Shown here in pieces: positions 17,438 to 27,864 of a DNA stretch of 64,000 nt. This DNA comes from Actinotignum urinale DSM 15805 (GTDB lineage Bacteria > Actinomycetota > Actinomycetes > Actinomycetales > Actinomycetaceae), in the NCBI RefSeq assembly GCF_000420445.1, contig NZ_ATUY01000001.1:62001-126000 (forward strand). Direction: 5' to 3'. Each line of letters begins with the position of its first letter. The first letter of the stretch is position 1. The position numbers and the translations under genes are program-made. The notes beneath the pieces are model-generated. The model was not told where the DNA came from, did not search any database, and worked only from the letters and a program-made list of their open reading frames with translations.

Positions 17438-19087
17438 ATGTCAGAACCCATTAAGATGCCGGCTCTCGGCGAATCAGTCACAACAGGAACCGTCACTGCT
17501 TGGCTTAAGGAAGTTGGCGATACTGTTTCTTTGGATGAACCTATTGTTGAAGTTTCCACAGACAAGGTAGATTCCGAAGTTCCCTCGCCTGCTGAAGGTG
17601 TTCTTGAACAGATTCTTGTTCAAGAAGATGAAGAAGTTGAAGTCGGTACGGTTCTTGCCTACATTGGCGACGGAAGCGGAGTTGGGACTAGCGCACCTGC
17701 TCCTGCTACTGTTGCTGAACCGGCACCTGAACCGGCTCCGGTAGCTCCTGTAGCTCCCGCCCCAGCTCCGGCAACCGCTGGCGTTGAGGTGAAGATGCCC
17801 GCTCTTGGCGAATCCGTAAACGAAGGAACCGTTACCTCCTGGTTGGTTGCTGAAGGAGATACCGTCGAAGAAGGCGATCCTATCGTTGAAGTTTCCACAG
17901 ATAAGGTCGATTCCGAAGTTCCAGCTCCTGCAAGTGGCGTGCTTCAGAAGATTATGGTTCAGGAAGATGAAACGGTTGCTGTTGATACCGTTATCGCCCT
18001 TATTGGCGACGGCGCAGCGCCCGCAGCTCCTGCCCCTGCAGCACCGGCACCAGTAGCAGCTCCCGCACCGGCTCCTGCTCCAGCCGCCCCCGCTCCCGTT
18101 GCAGCACCCGTAGCTCCTGCGGCTCGCGCAACGGGCTACACAGAACCTGATGCTTACATCACCCCGATTGTCCGCAAGCTTGCTAAGGATCTCAATGTTG
18201 ACCTCAGCAACGTTCAAGGTTCCGGTGTTGGTGGACGTATCCGTCGCCAGGATGTTGAAGAAGCAGCCGCAAAGGCTAAGGCTGTGGCAGATGCAGCAGC
18301 CACTCCTGCTCCGGTCGCTCCTGCTCCTGCTCCGGCAAAGAAGGCTCCTGTAGCTCCGTCCGCAGATGCAGCAAAGCTCCGTGGAACAACCCAGAAGATG
18401 ACTCGCCTGCGTCAGGTTATTGCCAGCCGTATGGTCGAATCCTTGCAGACATCTGCTCAGCTCACCACGGTGATTAAGGTTGATGTTACGAAGCTGGTTA
18501 AGATCCGTGAAGCGAATAAGGCCGACTTCCAGAAGCGTGAAGCTACCAAGTTGACCTACTTGCCGTTCTTCGTCAAGGCAGCTGTTGATACTTTGAAGAA
18601 CCATCCGAAGCTCAACGCAACTATCAAGGATAAGGACGTCGAATACTTCGACTACGAAAACATTGGTATTGCTGTTGATACGCCGAAGGGCCTCTTCGTT
18701 CCCGTTATCAAGAATGCTGGAGATTTGAACATTGCAGGAATTGCACGTCAGATCAACAGCCTTGCAGCTAAGGTTCGTGAAGGCTCCGCTGGTGCCGATG
18801 AACTGACAGGTGGCACATTCACCATTACAAACACCGGCTCCAACGGCGTTATGTTCGATACCCCGGTGTTGAATATGCCAGAAGTTGCCATTCTTGGCAT
18901 CGGTGGAATTATGCGTGAACCAGGCATTGTGAAGGATGCGGATGGTAACGAAACCATCGGTATTCGCTCCTACCTGTACCCGGCAATCACCTACGATCAC
19001 CGTTTGGTTGACGGCGCCGACGCAGGACGCTTCCTCAAGGACTTCAAGAAGCGTGTTGAAGAAGCAGACTTCCTCGGAGATCTGTAA
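17438..19087 (+). CDS. sucB: 2-oxoacid dehydrogenase E2 (dihydrolipoyl acyltransferase), two lipoyl domains
   Basis: Transfers the acyl group from E1 to CoA and forms the core of the complex. Two lipoyl domains (1-76, 117-190) have lipoylated K43 and K156 in identical TDKVDSEVP contexts. Ala/Pro-rich linkers separate them from the E3-binding domain (about 236-272) and the acetyltransferase domain (about 310-549), with catalytic His near 526 in YDHRLVDGADAG. The enzyme most likely serves pyruvate dehydrogenase with AceE, because no E1 for 2-oxoglutarate is in the window; this is inference. The lipoyl domains arose by duplication. Confidence 0.95.
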   Translation: MSEPIKMPALGESVTTGTVTAWLKEVGDTVSLDEPIVEVSTDKVDSEVPSPAEGVLEQILVQEDEEVEVGTVLAYIGDGSGVGTSAPAPATVAEPAPEPAPVAPVAPAPAPATAGVEVKMPALGESVNEGTVTSWLVAEGDTVEEGDPIVEVSTDKVDSEVPAPASGVLQKIMVQEDETVAVDTVIALIGDGAAPAAPAPAAPAPVAAPAPAPAPAAPAPVAAPVAPAARATGYTEPDAYITPIVRKLAKDLNVDLSNVQGSGVGGRIRRQDVEEAAAKAKAVADAAATPAPVAPAPAPAKKAPVAPSADAAKLRGTTQKMTRLRQVIASRMVESLQTSAQLTTVIKVDVTKLVKIREANKADFQKREATKLTYLPFFVKAAVDTLKNHPKLNATIKDKDVEYFDYENIGIAVDTPKGLFVPVIKNAGDLNIAGIARQINSLAAKVREGSAGADELTGGTFTITNTGSNGVMFDTPVLNMPEVAILGIGGIMREPGIVKDADGNETIGIRSYLYPAITYDHRLVDGADAGRFLKDFKKRVEEADFLGDL

Positions 19088-19177
19088 AAATATCCACAAT
19101 ATGCATGTGTCTTCGCACAACCTGCGAAGCTAACGCATAAAAGCATAAACGTGCGGTAGCGATACATGTACATACTC

Positions 19178-19219
19178 TAAGTGTGGTGTGAGTTGAATCC
19201 TCAACTCACACCACACTTA
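19178..19219 (+). terminator. 19-bp hairpin terminator after the E2 gene
   Basis: Perfect 19-bp arms (19178-19196, 19201-19219) with a 4-nt loop ATCC are followed by TTGTTTAC. A second hairpin (AGTATCGCAC arms, 19267-19306) followed by TTATTTCTT lies just downstream. Confidence 0.8.
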
Positions 19220-19306
19220 TTGTTTACAAAGCCCAAATGTTACAGAAATGCTCGATACATTTCGCCAGTATCGCACATCAACAATCCTGCTTGATTGTGC
19301 GATACT

Positions 19307-19545
19307 TTATTTCTTAACGGCACATATTCTTATTTCTACTATCAATAAATGTACGCGTTCTCTCCGTAGGTTTATCCCACCTCCTCAGCATTACAGACAC
19401 ATCGCTTATTGGCACGGCTCAACCAGACGCACAAGCCTCAAGCGTTCTTGGAGTTCTTAAGTGTTGCGAACGTTTTGAAGGCTCAACCACACGCACACGC
19501 CTCATGCGCACGCACACCCCAACAGATACGCTGACACAAGTACCA
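19307..19545. repeat. Degenerate repeat spacer
   Basis: No gene is seen. Two imperfect ~29-bp units starting GGCTCAACCA(G/C)ACGCAC(A)AGCCTCA lie about 70 bp apart (near 19415 and 19482), and a third partial GGCTCGACCGCAT runs into the end of the next gene. Confidence 0.5.
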
Positions 19546-20265
19546 CTACGGACACGGCTCGACCGCATGAACACGCCGCTCACTTTTGTTTAACGTCCAC
19601 AAGGAACATTGCTGGCGTTGTTCAGGAACCACTTTTCCATCACGAAAACGCAACTTTTCCTGGACTGAAAACACCATCAATTTTCCGGCATCTTGCCACA
19701 TAGCATCCCGCACAACCGTTTTCACTTCAGCAACCGGATGCGCTTCCAAGAACGACGAAATATTGCGCAAATATTCGTCGTTCCCTTCCCCAATAACATC
19801 CTTAACGAATTCAGGCCCCTGTGTAAAAGCAGTATCTAAGCTGGCCAGTAACTGCTGAGCAATATGTTGGGGCGAACCGTCCGTGTACAAAGCGCATTTT
19901 GCACCGTTTTTACACGCATTTTGTGACGGTCTTAAGGCTTGCGAACCTTCCGAACCCCGAGAACCCCGAGAATCCTGCAAACTTTGCGAATCTCGAGAGC
20001 TCCGCGAACCTTGTGAATCCCCCGAACTTTGCAAACCTTGCGAATCCCGCGAAATTTGCGAACCCTGCGTAGCTCGGGTTACTCGTGAATCTTGTGTACC
20101 CTGCGGACGAAATGTCCGATGCTCAACTGCTGTGGTTTCACTGTCCCTCCCCTGAGAAGGCATCGTCAATATTCCCCACGACAAACCTAAATATAGACCT
20201 ATTGCAAAGCCACACAGTAAAATTGTTTCAACGCTTCGGCCTCGTCGACACCTGATTCGTCTCAT
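19546..20265 (-). CDS. Membrane-anchored protein with Ser/Gln/Arg/Asp tripeptide repeats
   Basis: 239 residues, family not recognised. A basic N-terminus and one hydrophobic segment (about 11-34) suggest a type II anchor or uncleaved signal. Residues 52-112 consist of SRD/SQG/LQ/SRGS-type repeats. The C-terminal 120 residues form a small domain of two Cys pairs (C117, C122 and later Cys in QCSLWTL and EPCP) and an LDTAFTQGPEFVKDVIGEGN segment. It is predicted to act outside the membrane. It is divergent from DUF4191. Function unknown. Confidence 0.65.
   Translation of the reverse strand: MRRIRCRRGRSVETILLCGFAIGLYLGLSWGILTMPSQGRDSETTAVEHRTFRPQGTQDSRVTRATQGSQISRDSQGLQSSGDSQGSRSSRDSQSLQDSRGSRGSEGSQALRPSQNACKNGAKCALYTDGSPQHIAQQLLASLDTAFTQGPEFVKDVIGEGNDEYLRNISSFLEAHPVAEVKTVVRDAMWQDAGKLMVFSVQEKLRFRDGKVVPEQRQQCSLWTLNKSERRVHAVEPCP
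19930..20110. repeat. 9-bp-based minisatellite inside a coding region
   Basis: About twenty diverged 9-bp units of the form CGAAYCYYG run through the gene and encode tripeptide repeats (SRD, SQG, GSR, LQS). All periods are multiples of three. Confidence 0.75.
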
Positions 20266-20402
20266 AGTTTTCCCTCTCTTACCACATTTTTTGCGGTCGC
20301 GAAATGCCTCCAGTGTGAAAAATGTTTGATTTGGGCGCTAGATAGAGCATTACTCAGACTTTTCCACTAGAATTCACAGAAGTGACATATGGAAGGAAGA
20401 GC

Positions 20403-21098
20403 ATGGCGAAGGACAAGAAAGCCAAAAAATCTAAGAAACCCGGAATGTTTAAAACTTTCCGTGATGCTTACAAGATAACGAAGAAAACCTATCCGAAAAT
20501 CGGATGGCTTATGCTCGGGGGCGCAATTCTCGTCCTTGCTATCGCTTTGGGCATCGCCGCAGCTACCCAAAGCTGGATTTCATGGTCCATTATCGGCATA
20601 CTTCTTATGGTTCTCACCCCCCTTGTTATTTTGACTCGTGGCGTACGCAAGGCAAGTTATGCACAGATTGAAGGCATGCCGGGCGCAGTCACCGCAATTA
20701 TTGACTCCATGCGTGGCTCCTGGGTCAAGCAAAATGAACCCGTTCGCATTAACCCACGTACCCAAGATTTTGTGTTCCGTATCGTTGGACGTCCAGGCGT
20801 TGTCCTCGTTACTGAAGGACCTATCAACCGCGTACAAAAACTTGTTGACGACGAACGTCGCGCACTTCGTCGTATCTCCGCAAACGCACCTATTCACGTT
20901 ATTTATGCAGGTAACGACGAAGGTCAGGTTCCTCTGCCCAAGCTCGAAAAGGCAATTAAGCGCCTCAAGAATCAAATTAGCCCCGGCGAAGTGTCCGCTC
21001 TTTCTCAACGCCTTGAAGCCCTAAGTAAAAACGCCCTCAATATTCCTAAGGGAATTGATCCGACGAACCCGCGCGCAGGACGTCGTTCTATGCGTTAA
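20403..21098 (+). CDS. DUF4191 membrane protein (Rv2219-like)
   Basis: 231 residues with a Lys-rich N-terminus, two adjacent membrane segments (about 36-56 and 59-79) and a cytoplasmic C-terminal domain containing GRPGVVLVTEGP near 131-142 and DDERRALRRI near 153-162, all typical of DUF4191. The function is unknown, but the gene is conserved next to glnA1 in actinobacteria, as here. ATG 20403 has GGAAGGAAGAG upstream, better than an in-frame GTG at 20382. Confidence 0.9.
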   Translation: MAKDKKAKKSKKPGMFKTFRDAYKITKKTYPKIGWLMLGGAILVLAIALGIAAATQSWISWSIIGILLMVLTPLVILTRGVRKASYAQIEGMPGAVTAIIDSMRGSWVKQNEPVRINPRTQDFVFRIVGRPGVVLVTEGPINRVQKLVDDERRALRRISANAPIHVIYAGNDEGQVPLPKLEKAIKRLKNQISPGEVSALSQRLEALSKNALNIPKGIDPTNPRAGRRSMR

Positions 21099-21128
21099 AC
21101 GTAGGCTAACAAAGCCAAGTTGAGGTTA

Positions 21129-21153
21129 CGGGGTCACCATCGCGGTGGCCCCG
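21129..21153 (+). terminator. Terminator-like hairpin after DUF4191
   Basis: 10-bp GC-rich arms (CGGGGTCACC / GGTGGCCCCG, one G-U pair) with a 5-nt loop. No U-tract follows. Confidence 0.6.
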
Positions 21154-21461
21154 TCGTCGTACTGTGAACACACACAAAAGAGTGCAACATTTCACAACAC
21201 CTCCTTACATAGAATCGATGGAAATCCGGCGAAAACCCGCCGTAAAACGAACCGTAAAACACGCATACAACACATTCTTTTTCTAGAAGATTGCGCTTCC
21301 ACAAGACTATGAGAAAAGTCCAAAGGATTTTTTTCTTATCCACAGGTAGCCAATTATGCTCGCCACACCCTGTGTACAACTCGGCACTGGCTACCCACTT
21401 CAGAGTAAAATATGGACAAGTGCCCTGCCCCATAGGGTTTTATCCGAAAGGTTCCCGCGTT

Positions 21462-22892
21462 ATGTTCTCCTCAGTGGAAGAAGTCGCAGCTTATATTGCA
21501 GATACGGATAACGGCATCGAGTTCCTCGATATTCGTTTCTGTGATCTGCCCGGCGTCATGCAACATTTCTCAATGCCCGCAAACGAAGCTACTGTGGATA
21601 ATCTCAATGCAGGTTTCATGTTCGACGGTTCTTCAATACGCGGATTCACTTCAATTCAAGAATCAGATATGAAGCTCCTCCCCGATCCTTCATCCGCATT
21701 CATTGATCCCTTCCGCTCAAGCCCAACACTCGTAATGAATTTCCACGTGGTCGATCCCTTTACGGATGAGCATTTCGAACGCGATCCGCGCAACGTCGCA
21801 ACCCGCGCCGAAGCCTACCTCAAGTCAACCGGTATTGCAGACACTGTGTATTTCGGCGCAGAAGCAGAATTCTATATTTTCGACGATGTACGCTACCAGG
21901 TCACAGCAAACCACAGCACCTACTTTGTTGATTCCGACGAAGGTTTCTGGAACTCCAACCGCAAAGAAGACGAGGGGAACCTGGGCTACAAGATTCCGAG
22001 CCAAAGTGGCTACTTCCCCGTCGCACCAACAGATTCCTTCGAAGATATACGTGATCTCATGTGCCACAACCTCACAGCGGTCGGTCTTCAGGTCGAGCGC
22101 GCACACCACGAAGTCGGAAGCGGAAGCCAGCAAGAAATCAACTATCGTTTCAACAGTTTACGCGCCGCTGCAGACGACCTCATGAAATTTAAATACGTTA
22201 TCCGCAGAACCGCAGATATGTGCAACAAAACCGTAACCTTCATGCCAAAGCCACTTTACGGGCAGGCAGGTTCCGGTATGCACTGCCATATGAGCCTGTG
22301 GAAAAACGGCGAACCCCTATTCCACGATGAACGCGGATATGGCGGATTATCTGATATTGCGCGCTGGTACGTCGGAGGATTGTTGAAGCACGGACGTTCA
22401 CTTGTGGCCTTCACCAACCCGTCGATTAACTCCTATCGACGCCTGGTTCCCGGGTTTGAAGCGCCGATTAACCTTGTGTACTCCGCACGCAACCGTAGCG
22501 CATGTATTCGTATTCCCGTCACGGGTTCCTCACCTAAGGCAAAGCGTGTTGAATTCCGTGTTCCCGATCCGATGGCGAACCCATATTTGGCGTTCTCTGC
22601 GGAGCTCATGGCAGGGCTCGATGGTATCCGTAACCGCATTGAACCCCCCGAACCCATCGATAAAGATATTTACGAACTTCCCCCGGAAGAACACGCAGCT
22701 ATCGAGCAGGTTCCGGCTTCTCTGGAAGAAGCACTTGAGGCGCTCGCCAACGATTACGAATACCTTTTGGAAGGCGATGTCTTTACGGAAGAATTCATTC
22801 AGGCGTGGATTAACTACAAGATGGACACGGAAGTAACACCCCTGCGGGCACGCCCCCATCCTTACGAGTTCGAACTCTACTACTCCATGTAG
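21462..22892 (+). CDS. glnA: Glutamine synthetase type I (adenylylated form)
   Basis: Makes glutamine from glutamate, ammonia and ATP; dodecameric. ATG 21462 (476 aa) has GAAAGG upstream, and the frame's 57-codon upstream extension is not family-like. Visible motifs: FDGSSIRGF near 52-60, the ATP-binding [18 protein letters not shown] near 258-275, and [10 protein letters not shown] near 315. The adenylylation Tyr is Y404 in DIYELPPEE, which identifies the GlnA1 (beta) type controlled by GlnE. The glnE gene follows on the opposite strand, convergently. Confidence 0.97.
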   Translation: MFSSVEEVAAYIADTDNGIEFLDIRFCDLPGVMQHFSMPANEATVDNLNAGFMFDGSSIRGFTSIQESDMKLLPDPSSAFIDPFRSSPTLVMNFHVVDPFTDEHFERDPRNVATRAEAYLKSTGIADTVYFGAEAEFYIFDDVRYQVTANHSTYFVDSDEGFWNSNRKEDEGNLGYKIPSQSGYFPVAPTDSFEDIRDLMCHNLTAVGLQVERAHHEVGSGSQQEINYRFNSLRAAADDLMKFKYVIRRTADMCNKTVTFMPKPLYGQAGSGMHCHMSLWKNGEPLFHDERGYGGLSDIARWYVGGLLKHGRSLVAFTNPSINSYRRLVPGFEAPINLVYSARNRSACIRIPVTGSSPKAKRVEFRVPDPMANPYLAFSAELMAGLDGIRNRIEPPEPIDKDIYELPPEEHAAIEQVPASLEEALEALANDYEYLLEGDVFTEEFIQAWINYKMDTEVTPLRARPHPYEFELYYSM

Positions 22893-22919
22893 CCTTGACT
22901 CTTACAACTATGTAGTCGT

Positions 22920-22962
22920 GTGGGCTTGTGGTTGCGATTATATATCGTAACCACAAGCCCAC
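22920..22962 (+). terminator. Hairpin terminator between glnA and glnE
   Basis: About 19 bp of near-perfect complementarity (one wobble) around a TATAT loop, followed by CTTTTCATGG. It lies between convergent glnA and glnE. The 175 bp from here to the glnE stop holds no clear feature. Confidence 0.75.
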
Positions 22963-23137
22963 CTTTTCATGGTTTCGCCAAATCGGCACCTGTATTCCGA
23001 AGCCAGCACGCGCAAAACCACCACGACGCGCATGTGACTCACCTAAATTCTCCAATTTGCCCACAACCCAACACTCATTATCCAGCAGCTCGCTATGGGT
23101 GACATCAGTGCCGATGGCATTAAAGGCTACGCGATAT

Positions 23138-26100
23138 TTAGGAATCTTCGCTTTGGGACGTGTAGCCGAAGAACAACTCCACAACTTTTGTGCGAGCCAA
23201 ACGCACAGCGCGCGCTCGTTCTTCCAATAGTTCGCGCGACGTAGGAAAGTTAAGAATCGACACAACCCGTTGAAGCTCCCCCGGGTGGGTTGGCATTGCT
23301 TCCATACGTTTCCCCGTTTTGCCTGTGGCAAGGAACCTCGCGTCCCGCAAGGTCGCCGAAAGACTCCAGGCACGATACAACACCATGTAGGTTTCCTCAT
23401 CAATAATTTTATGTTCCTTAAGGGCAGACAAGGCGCGCAATGTTGACGTTGTGCGAAGTTCCGGCACACGCGCCCCGTGCATCATTTGGAAAAGCTGCAC
23501 AGTCCACTCCACATCCAACATTCCGCCCGGGCCGAGTTTCATGTGATCTCTGGCTGGCACCCCGCCCGGAATACGCTCTTTTTCCACACGGATTTTCATT
23601 TTTCTGACATTGATAATGCGTTCGCCGTCGCATATTTCTGGGTAACGATACGGATCAATAAGTTCCATAAAACGTTTCCCGAGATTATCGTCTCCCGCAA
23701 CATGCCGTGCCTTAAGAAGAGCCTGGAACTCCCACGTTTTCGCCCATTGTTCATAATAGTCACGGAAACTGTGCATACTGCGGGCAAGTGGACCGTTTTT
23801 CCCTTCCGGACGCAAACCTGCATCGACATTTAAGGAGGGTTCCTCCCCCAAACTCGATAATAGTTTTAGTGTTTGTTGGGCAATTTCGCCCGCGTATTTC
23901 GCGCACTGCCGGCAATTCTTCGGGCAATCGTAGACAAAAAACAGGTCAGCATCGGAATAATACCCACATTCTTTGGCGCCGAAACTCCCCATGCCAATAA
24001 CAGCCATGGGTGTTAAAGAGCCCGCTTCGCAACTCGCTACCGGCATTTGCATTCGCGCAGCGTGGTAGGCGGCTATCACCGCAATCTCGATTCCGAGACT
24101 CAACCCCTCATGAATATTTTCCACACTACTTAAACCCAAGGTTTGCGCCATTGCTTCGCGCATCATTTCACGACGACGCAAATACCGCCCGGCCTGCGCA
24201 ATGCTCTCTGGCGTACTACGGCGGTCAATCATAGCCTTCAACTCGGTAACTAGCTGATCACGTGAAGGAGGATGTAAATGCTTGTCATCCTCAAGCCACG
24301 CCACCGATTCGGGCAACTCGGGAATGGCTTCCGCAAGGTATTGAGAGGTGGAAAGTATGTGTGCAAGCCGTTTCGCCACAGGCCCGCCGTCGCGCAACTC
24401 CCTCATATACCAACCGGTTCCGCCCATTTTTTCGGACAAAACACGGAAAGCAAGAAGTCCGGCATCGGGATCAGCCCCTTCAGCAAACCATCCGAGCATC
24501 ACCGGAATAAGTTGCCGAGCAATCATGGCGGTTCGGCTTGTTCCGCGTGTCAACACATCAATATGTAGCATCGCCCCTCGCGGATCCTTATACCCAATAG
24601 CCTCCAAGCGGTCTTGAGCCGCCTCCGCATTCAAAGAAATATCTTCCGGGCTGAGCTTGGCCGCCTCTGGAAGGAGAGGGCGATAGAAAGTGTCACGATG
24701 AAGTGTGCGTACCGCGTGGCGTCGTCGTTCCAACTCCGTTACGAATTCTCCGCCCGTCCCCAAACGCATGGAACGGGCAAGCACGCGGAGTTGATCCTCC
24801 TTCACCGGCAGTAAAGGATTGCGACGCAACCGCCCTATCTGTAACCGATGTTCCACGCATCGCAACCAACGGTAATGGCTGTCAAATTCTTGCACCACCC
24901 TGCGGGACATATAACCCGCTTTACCGAGCGCTTCCAAGGCTCTCGTTGTTGTGGTTACCCGGATGCGTTCATCCGCACGCCCGTGAACAAGTTGGAGAAG
25001 TTGTACTGTAAATTCGACGTCGCGCAAGCCTCCTCGCCCAAGTTTAATATTGCGCGCATCTTCCCGGCCCAAATTCTGCTCCACCCGAGCCCGCATTTTC
25101 CGTGCGTCCTGGACAAAATTCGGGCGCGATGCTGCCTGCCATACGAAAGGCTGAATCGCCTGAATGTACGCGGTTCCCAACTGCGTATTCCCCGCCACCG
25201 CGCGCGCCTTGAGAAGCGCCTGATATTCCCAGCTCGCGCCCCACTTCTTGTAATACTCCACATGCGAGGCGAGCGCGCGAACCAAAGGCCCTGCCTTCCC
25301 CTCAGGGCGCAACGCCGTATCCACCGTCCACAGTGCCGGCTCGTTACTAGGGGCAGAAAGAATTTTCGCAATTTCCATAGCAAGAAGAGTCGCCCTGTCC
25401 GTATCCTCACTATTACCGACGTAAATGACGTCCACGTCAGAAACATAATTGAGTTCCCAGGCTCCGGTTTTCCCCAGAGCAATAACGGCAAGATCTTCTG
25501 GCGGATGAATCGGTAACTGACGACTACCTCGAAGATTCGCATCCGCTATAGCAAGTGCCCCCTCAAGAGCGGCACCCGCGAGCGCCGACAACCACCCGCA
25601 GATAAGGGGCATAATGAGCGTGGGGTCGGGTGCGTTCATATCGTATGATGCGATGCGCAGGACGCGATTGAAATAGTGAGCACGTAAAGCATCGCGAAGT
25701 TCAATCGTTTCGGGTGCCGTTTCGATTGCTTCACGCATCAAGCGTTTTTCTTCACCCTGCCACTGTTCCAATGTTTTTTCTTCGACTACGATAGGTGCTT
25801 TCACCTCCGGAAATTCTTCACAAAATACGGCAAGACTTTCCGGGTGCTGGACAATATGGTCGGCAAGCGCACGCGAGGATCCCAGAACAGCAAGGAGCCT
25901 CTGTGTTGCTTGGGTATCGAAAGTTTCATTACACGAGGTGCGAAGGCACTCTTCTTGTGGCGTTTCTTGTTGAGGGTTAACTTTTACGACTGCTTCTGCT
26001 ACGTGAAATTCTGCCCCTTTGCCAGCGGTCCGTTCGGGCGTTAATGTAATTGAAGGATTGCTGGTTTCTTGTGTAGGTGACGGAAAAGGAATACGTAAAA

Positions 26101-26305
26101 GTTCTCGAAGAGCCTGGTCGGGATATGCGCAGTGTGCGAAACTGTGCGGGGTAACATTCCAGGCGAGAATACCTGGATCATTGAAGAGCTTTTCCGAAGA
26201 ATCAATATCGGTAAAACCTGCGCTACGTAACTGCGGGCGAAGTGTAGAGCGCCCTTGGGAGCCTGGAATACCGCGATTTGGGCGTCCTGGTTCTGAAAGT
26301 CGCAT
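23138..26305 (-). CDS. glnE: Bifunctional glutamine synthetase adenylyltransferase/deadenylylase
   Basis: Adds and removes AMP on glutamine synthetase according to nitrogen status. It has the expected two nucleotidyltransferase domains: GKTGAWELNYVSDVDV at 278-293 (Asp pair D290/D292) and GMGSFGAKECGYYSDAD near 773-789, each followed by a GlnD-PII-type helical region with the KLGRGGLRDVE and KLGPGGMLDVEWT motifs. Length (1055 aa) is normal. The ATG at 26305 has GGAGGGG 5 nt upstream. It sits between its target glnA and glnA2 as in mycobacteria. The extra N-terminal 30 residues are variable. Confidence 0.96.
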   Translation of the reverse strand: MRLSEPGRPNRGIPGSQGRSTLRPQLRSAGFTDIDSSEKLFNDPGILAWNVTPHSFAHCAYPDQALRELLRIPFPSPTQETSNPSITLTPERTAGKGAEFHVAEAVVKVNPQQETPQEECLRTSCNETFDTQATQRLLAVLGSSRALADHIVQHPESLAVFCEEFPEVKAPIVVEEKTLEQWQGEEKRLMREAIETAPETIELRDALRAHYFNRVLRIASYDMNAPDPTLIMPLICGWLSALAGAALEGALAIADANLRGSRQLPIHPPEDLAVIALGKTGAWELNYVSDVDVIYVGNSEDTDRATLLAMEIAKILSAPSNEPALWTVDTALRPEGKAGPLVRALASHVEYYKKWGASWEYQALLKARAVAGNTQLGTAYIQAIQPFVWQAASRPNFVQDARKMRARVEQNLGREDARNIKLGRGGLRDVEFTVQLLQLVHGRADERIRVTTTTRALEALGKAGYMSRRVVQEFDSHYRWLRCVEHRLQIGRLRRNPLLPVKEDQLRVLARSMRLGTGGEFVTELERRRHAVRTLHRDTFYRPLLPEAAKLSPEDISLNAEAAQDRLEAIGYKDPRGAMLHIDVLTRGTSRTAMIARQLIPVMLGWFAEGADPDAGLLAFRVLSEKMGGTGWYMRELRDGGPVAKRLAHILSTSQYLAEAIPELPESVAWLEDDKHLHPPSRDQLVTELKAMIDRRSTPESIAQAGRYLRRREMMREAMAQTLGLSSVENIHEGLSLGIEIAVIAAYHAARMQMPVASCEAGSLTPMAVIGMGSFGAKECGYYSDADLFFVYDCPKNCRQCAKYAGEIAQQTLKLLSSLGEEPSLNVDAGLRPEGKNGPLARSMHSFRDYYEQWAKTWEFQALLKARHVAGDDNLGKRFMELIDPYRYPEICDGERIINVRKMKIRVEKERIPGGVPARDHMKLGPGGMLDVEWTVQLFQMMHGARVPELRTTSTLRALSALKEHKIIDEETYMVLYRAWSLSATLRDARFLATGKTGKRMEAMPTHPGELQRVVSILNFPTSRELLEERARAVRLARTKVVELFFGYTSQSEDS

Positions 26306-26336
26306 GTATCCCCTCCTACCTAAATTGTTATCTGTC

Positions 26337-26430
26337 TGCGCAAAGTGCGTCTATTGCGTAGAGTGTGGCTTTTGCGCAAAGCGCATTTTTACACAAAGCG
26401 CGTCTATTACACAAAGCGCATCTGCCGATT
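26337..26430. repeat. Five degenerate 18-bp repeats between glnE and glnA2
   Basis: Units of the form (T/A)(G/C)(C/A)GCAAAGYGC(G/A)TCTATT follow one another, for example at 26337, 26374 and 26391. Several are themselves small palindromes (GCGCAAAGCGC). No gene is present in 26306-26526. Confidence 0.65.
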
Positions 26431-26526
26431 TAAAGTGCTGTATTCCTGCGCAAAAAACCTCTTCATAGGCACATATATTTTTACCTACCCCGATTTTCTC
26501 TTCGCAGAACACGACACCGAATACCC

Positions 26527-27864
26527 TTACCAATCTGACCTGAAGCGTGCCCGTTCTAGAGGCGTGATTTGGCGCCTGTAGTTGTGCCATTCCGCTCGTT
26601 TATCTCGCAGATAGTAGTCGAAAGCATCCTCTCCGAGGAATCGTGCAACAAGTTCCGAATTCTCCATGGCTCGTAGTGCTGAATGAAGGGAACTGGGCAG
26701 TGATGCAATGCCGTTCACTATACGTTCCATATCGCTCATGGATTCAACATCTGTGTCGGTGGGCTCTTGGAGTTCGTATTTTCCTTCGATCCCGGCCAGT
26801 CCTGCCTCAAGAACCGCGGCGAAAGCTAGATAGGGATTGGCCGCCGTGTCGATTGCGCGATATTCCAGGCGTGCAGATTCAGGTTTGTTCGGTTTATATT
26901 CGGGAACGCGCACAAGTGCGGATTGATTATGCGGCCCCCAGCAAATATATGCTGGAGCTTCACCTTTACCCCACAGGCGCTTATAGGAGTTAACATATTG
27001 GTTTGTGACCGCCGTGATTTCGCGGGCGTGAATCATGAGACCTGCAAGGAACCTGCGTGCAGTAATGGACATTCCGTATTGTCCCACCGGATCGTGGAAA
27101 GCATTTTTATCTCCCTCAAACAGCGAAAAATGGGTGTGCATCCCAGATCCTGGCCATTTTTCGGAAGGTTTTGGCATAAAACTGGCTTCCACACCATGCC
27201 TCAATGCCACTTCTTTAATAAGGGAGCGGGCTGTCATAATCGAATCCGCCATGTCCAGACAATCGGCAAAACGCAAATCCACTTCTTGCTGCCCCGGCCC
27301 AATTTCGTGGTGAGAAAATTCGACGACGATTCCCACATCTTCCAGCGCTAACACCATGTCGCGCCTAAAGTTATGCGCAACAGAACGCGTGACGTAATCA
27401 AAATATGAGGCCGAGTCTATCGGCGTAGGATCTTCGTTCAAGGAGGATCCAGGCCTAAACAGGTAAAACTCGATTTCCGGATGCGCGTATGCCGTGAAAC
27501 CCAGTTTTTCTGCGCGCGCCAGAGTTCTTTTCAAAATTGCTCGCGGGTCGGAGCGTGCCGGTTCTCCGTCGCGCGTCAACACATCGCAAAACATGAAAGC
27601 GAGGGTATCCGCCGGATCTTTTCCTCGAACAATCCTGAAAGTTGAAGCATCTGGACGTGCCAACATATCCGATTCGTAGACGCGCGTAAGCCCCTGGATT
27701 GCACTTCCGTCAAATCCGATACCTTCCATGAAGGCATCTTCAAGTTCTCCCGGCGATACTGCAACGGATTTTAAGGTTCCTGCAATATCGGGGAACCACA
27801 ATCGTACGTACCGAACTTTTTCGTCGTTAATTGTTCTTAAAACGTGTTCTTGTTGGTTGTCCAT
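26527..27864 (-). CDS. glnA2: Glutamine synthetase type I, GlnA2-like
   Basis: 445 residues with GFDGSAIQG near 55-63, MPKPSEKWPGSGMHTH near 236-251 and NQYVNSYKRL near 296. The segment around the adenylylation position (EPTDTDVESMSD) has no Tyr, so GlnE should not regulate it. This is typical of the second actinobacterial GS, whose role may be nitrogen scavenging or a related glutamylation. ATG 27864 has AGGAA 5 nt upstream. A 500-bp leader with a small reading frame precedes it. Confidence 0.93.
   Translation of the reverse strand: MDNQQEHVLRTINDEKVRYVRLWFPDIAGTLKSVAVSPGELEDAFMEGIGFDGSAIQGLTRVYESDMLARPDASTFRIVRGKDPADTLAFMFCDVLTRDGEPARSDPRAILKRTLARAEKLGFTAYAHPEIEFYLFRPGSSLNEDPTPIDSASYFDYVTRSVAHNFRRDMVLALEDVGIVVEFSHHEIGPGQQEVDLRFADCLDMADSIMTARSLIKEVALRHGVEASFMPKPSEKWPGSGMHTHFSLFEGDKNAFHDPVGQYGMSITARRFLAGLMIHAREITAVTNQYVNSYKRLWGKGEAPAYICWGPHNQSALVRVPEYKPNKPESARLEYRAIDTAANPYLAFAAVLEAGLAGIEGKYELQEPTDTDVESMSDMERIVNGIASLPSSLHSALRAMENSELVARFLGEDAFDYYLRDKRAEWHNYRRQITPLERARFRSDW

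Noticed and set aside
17474-19120. 548-codon open frame on the minus strand opposite the E2 gene
   Set aside because: It is the mirror of a strongly biased coding sequence; its product is Cys/Ser/Arg/Gly-rich without domains, and the plus-strand E2 is certain.
22810-23469. 219-codon minus-strand frame after glnA
   Set aside because: Most of it overlaps glnA and glnE in other frames; the unique middle part has no recognisable similarity and it spans a terminator hairpin.
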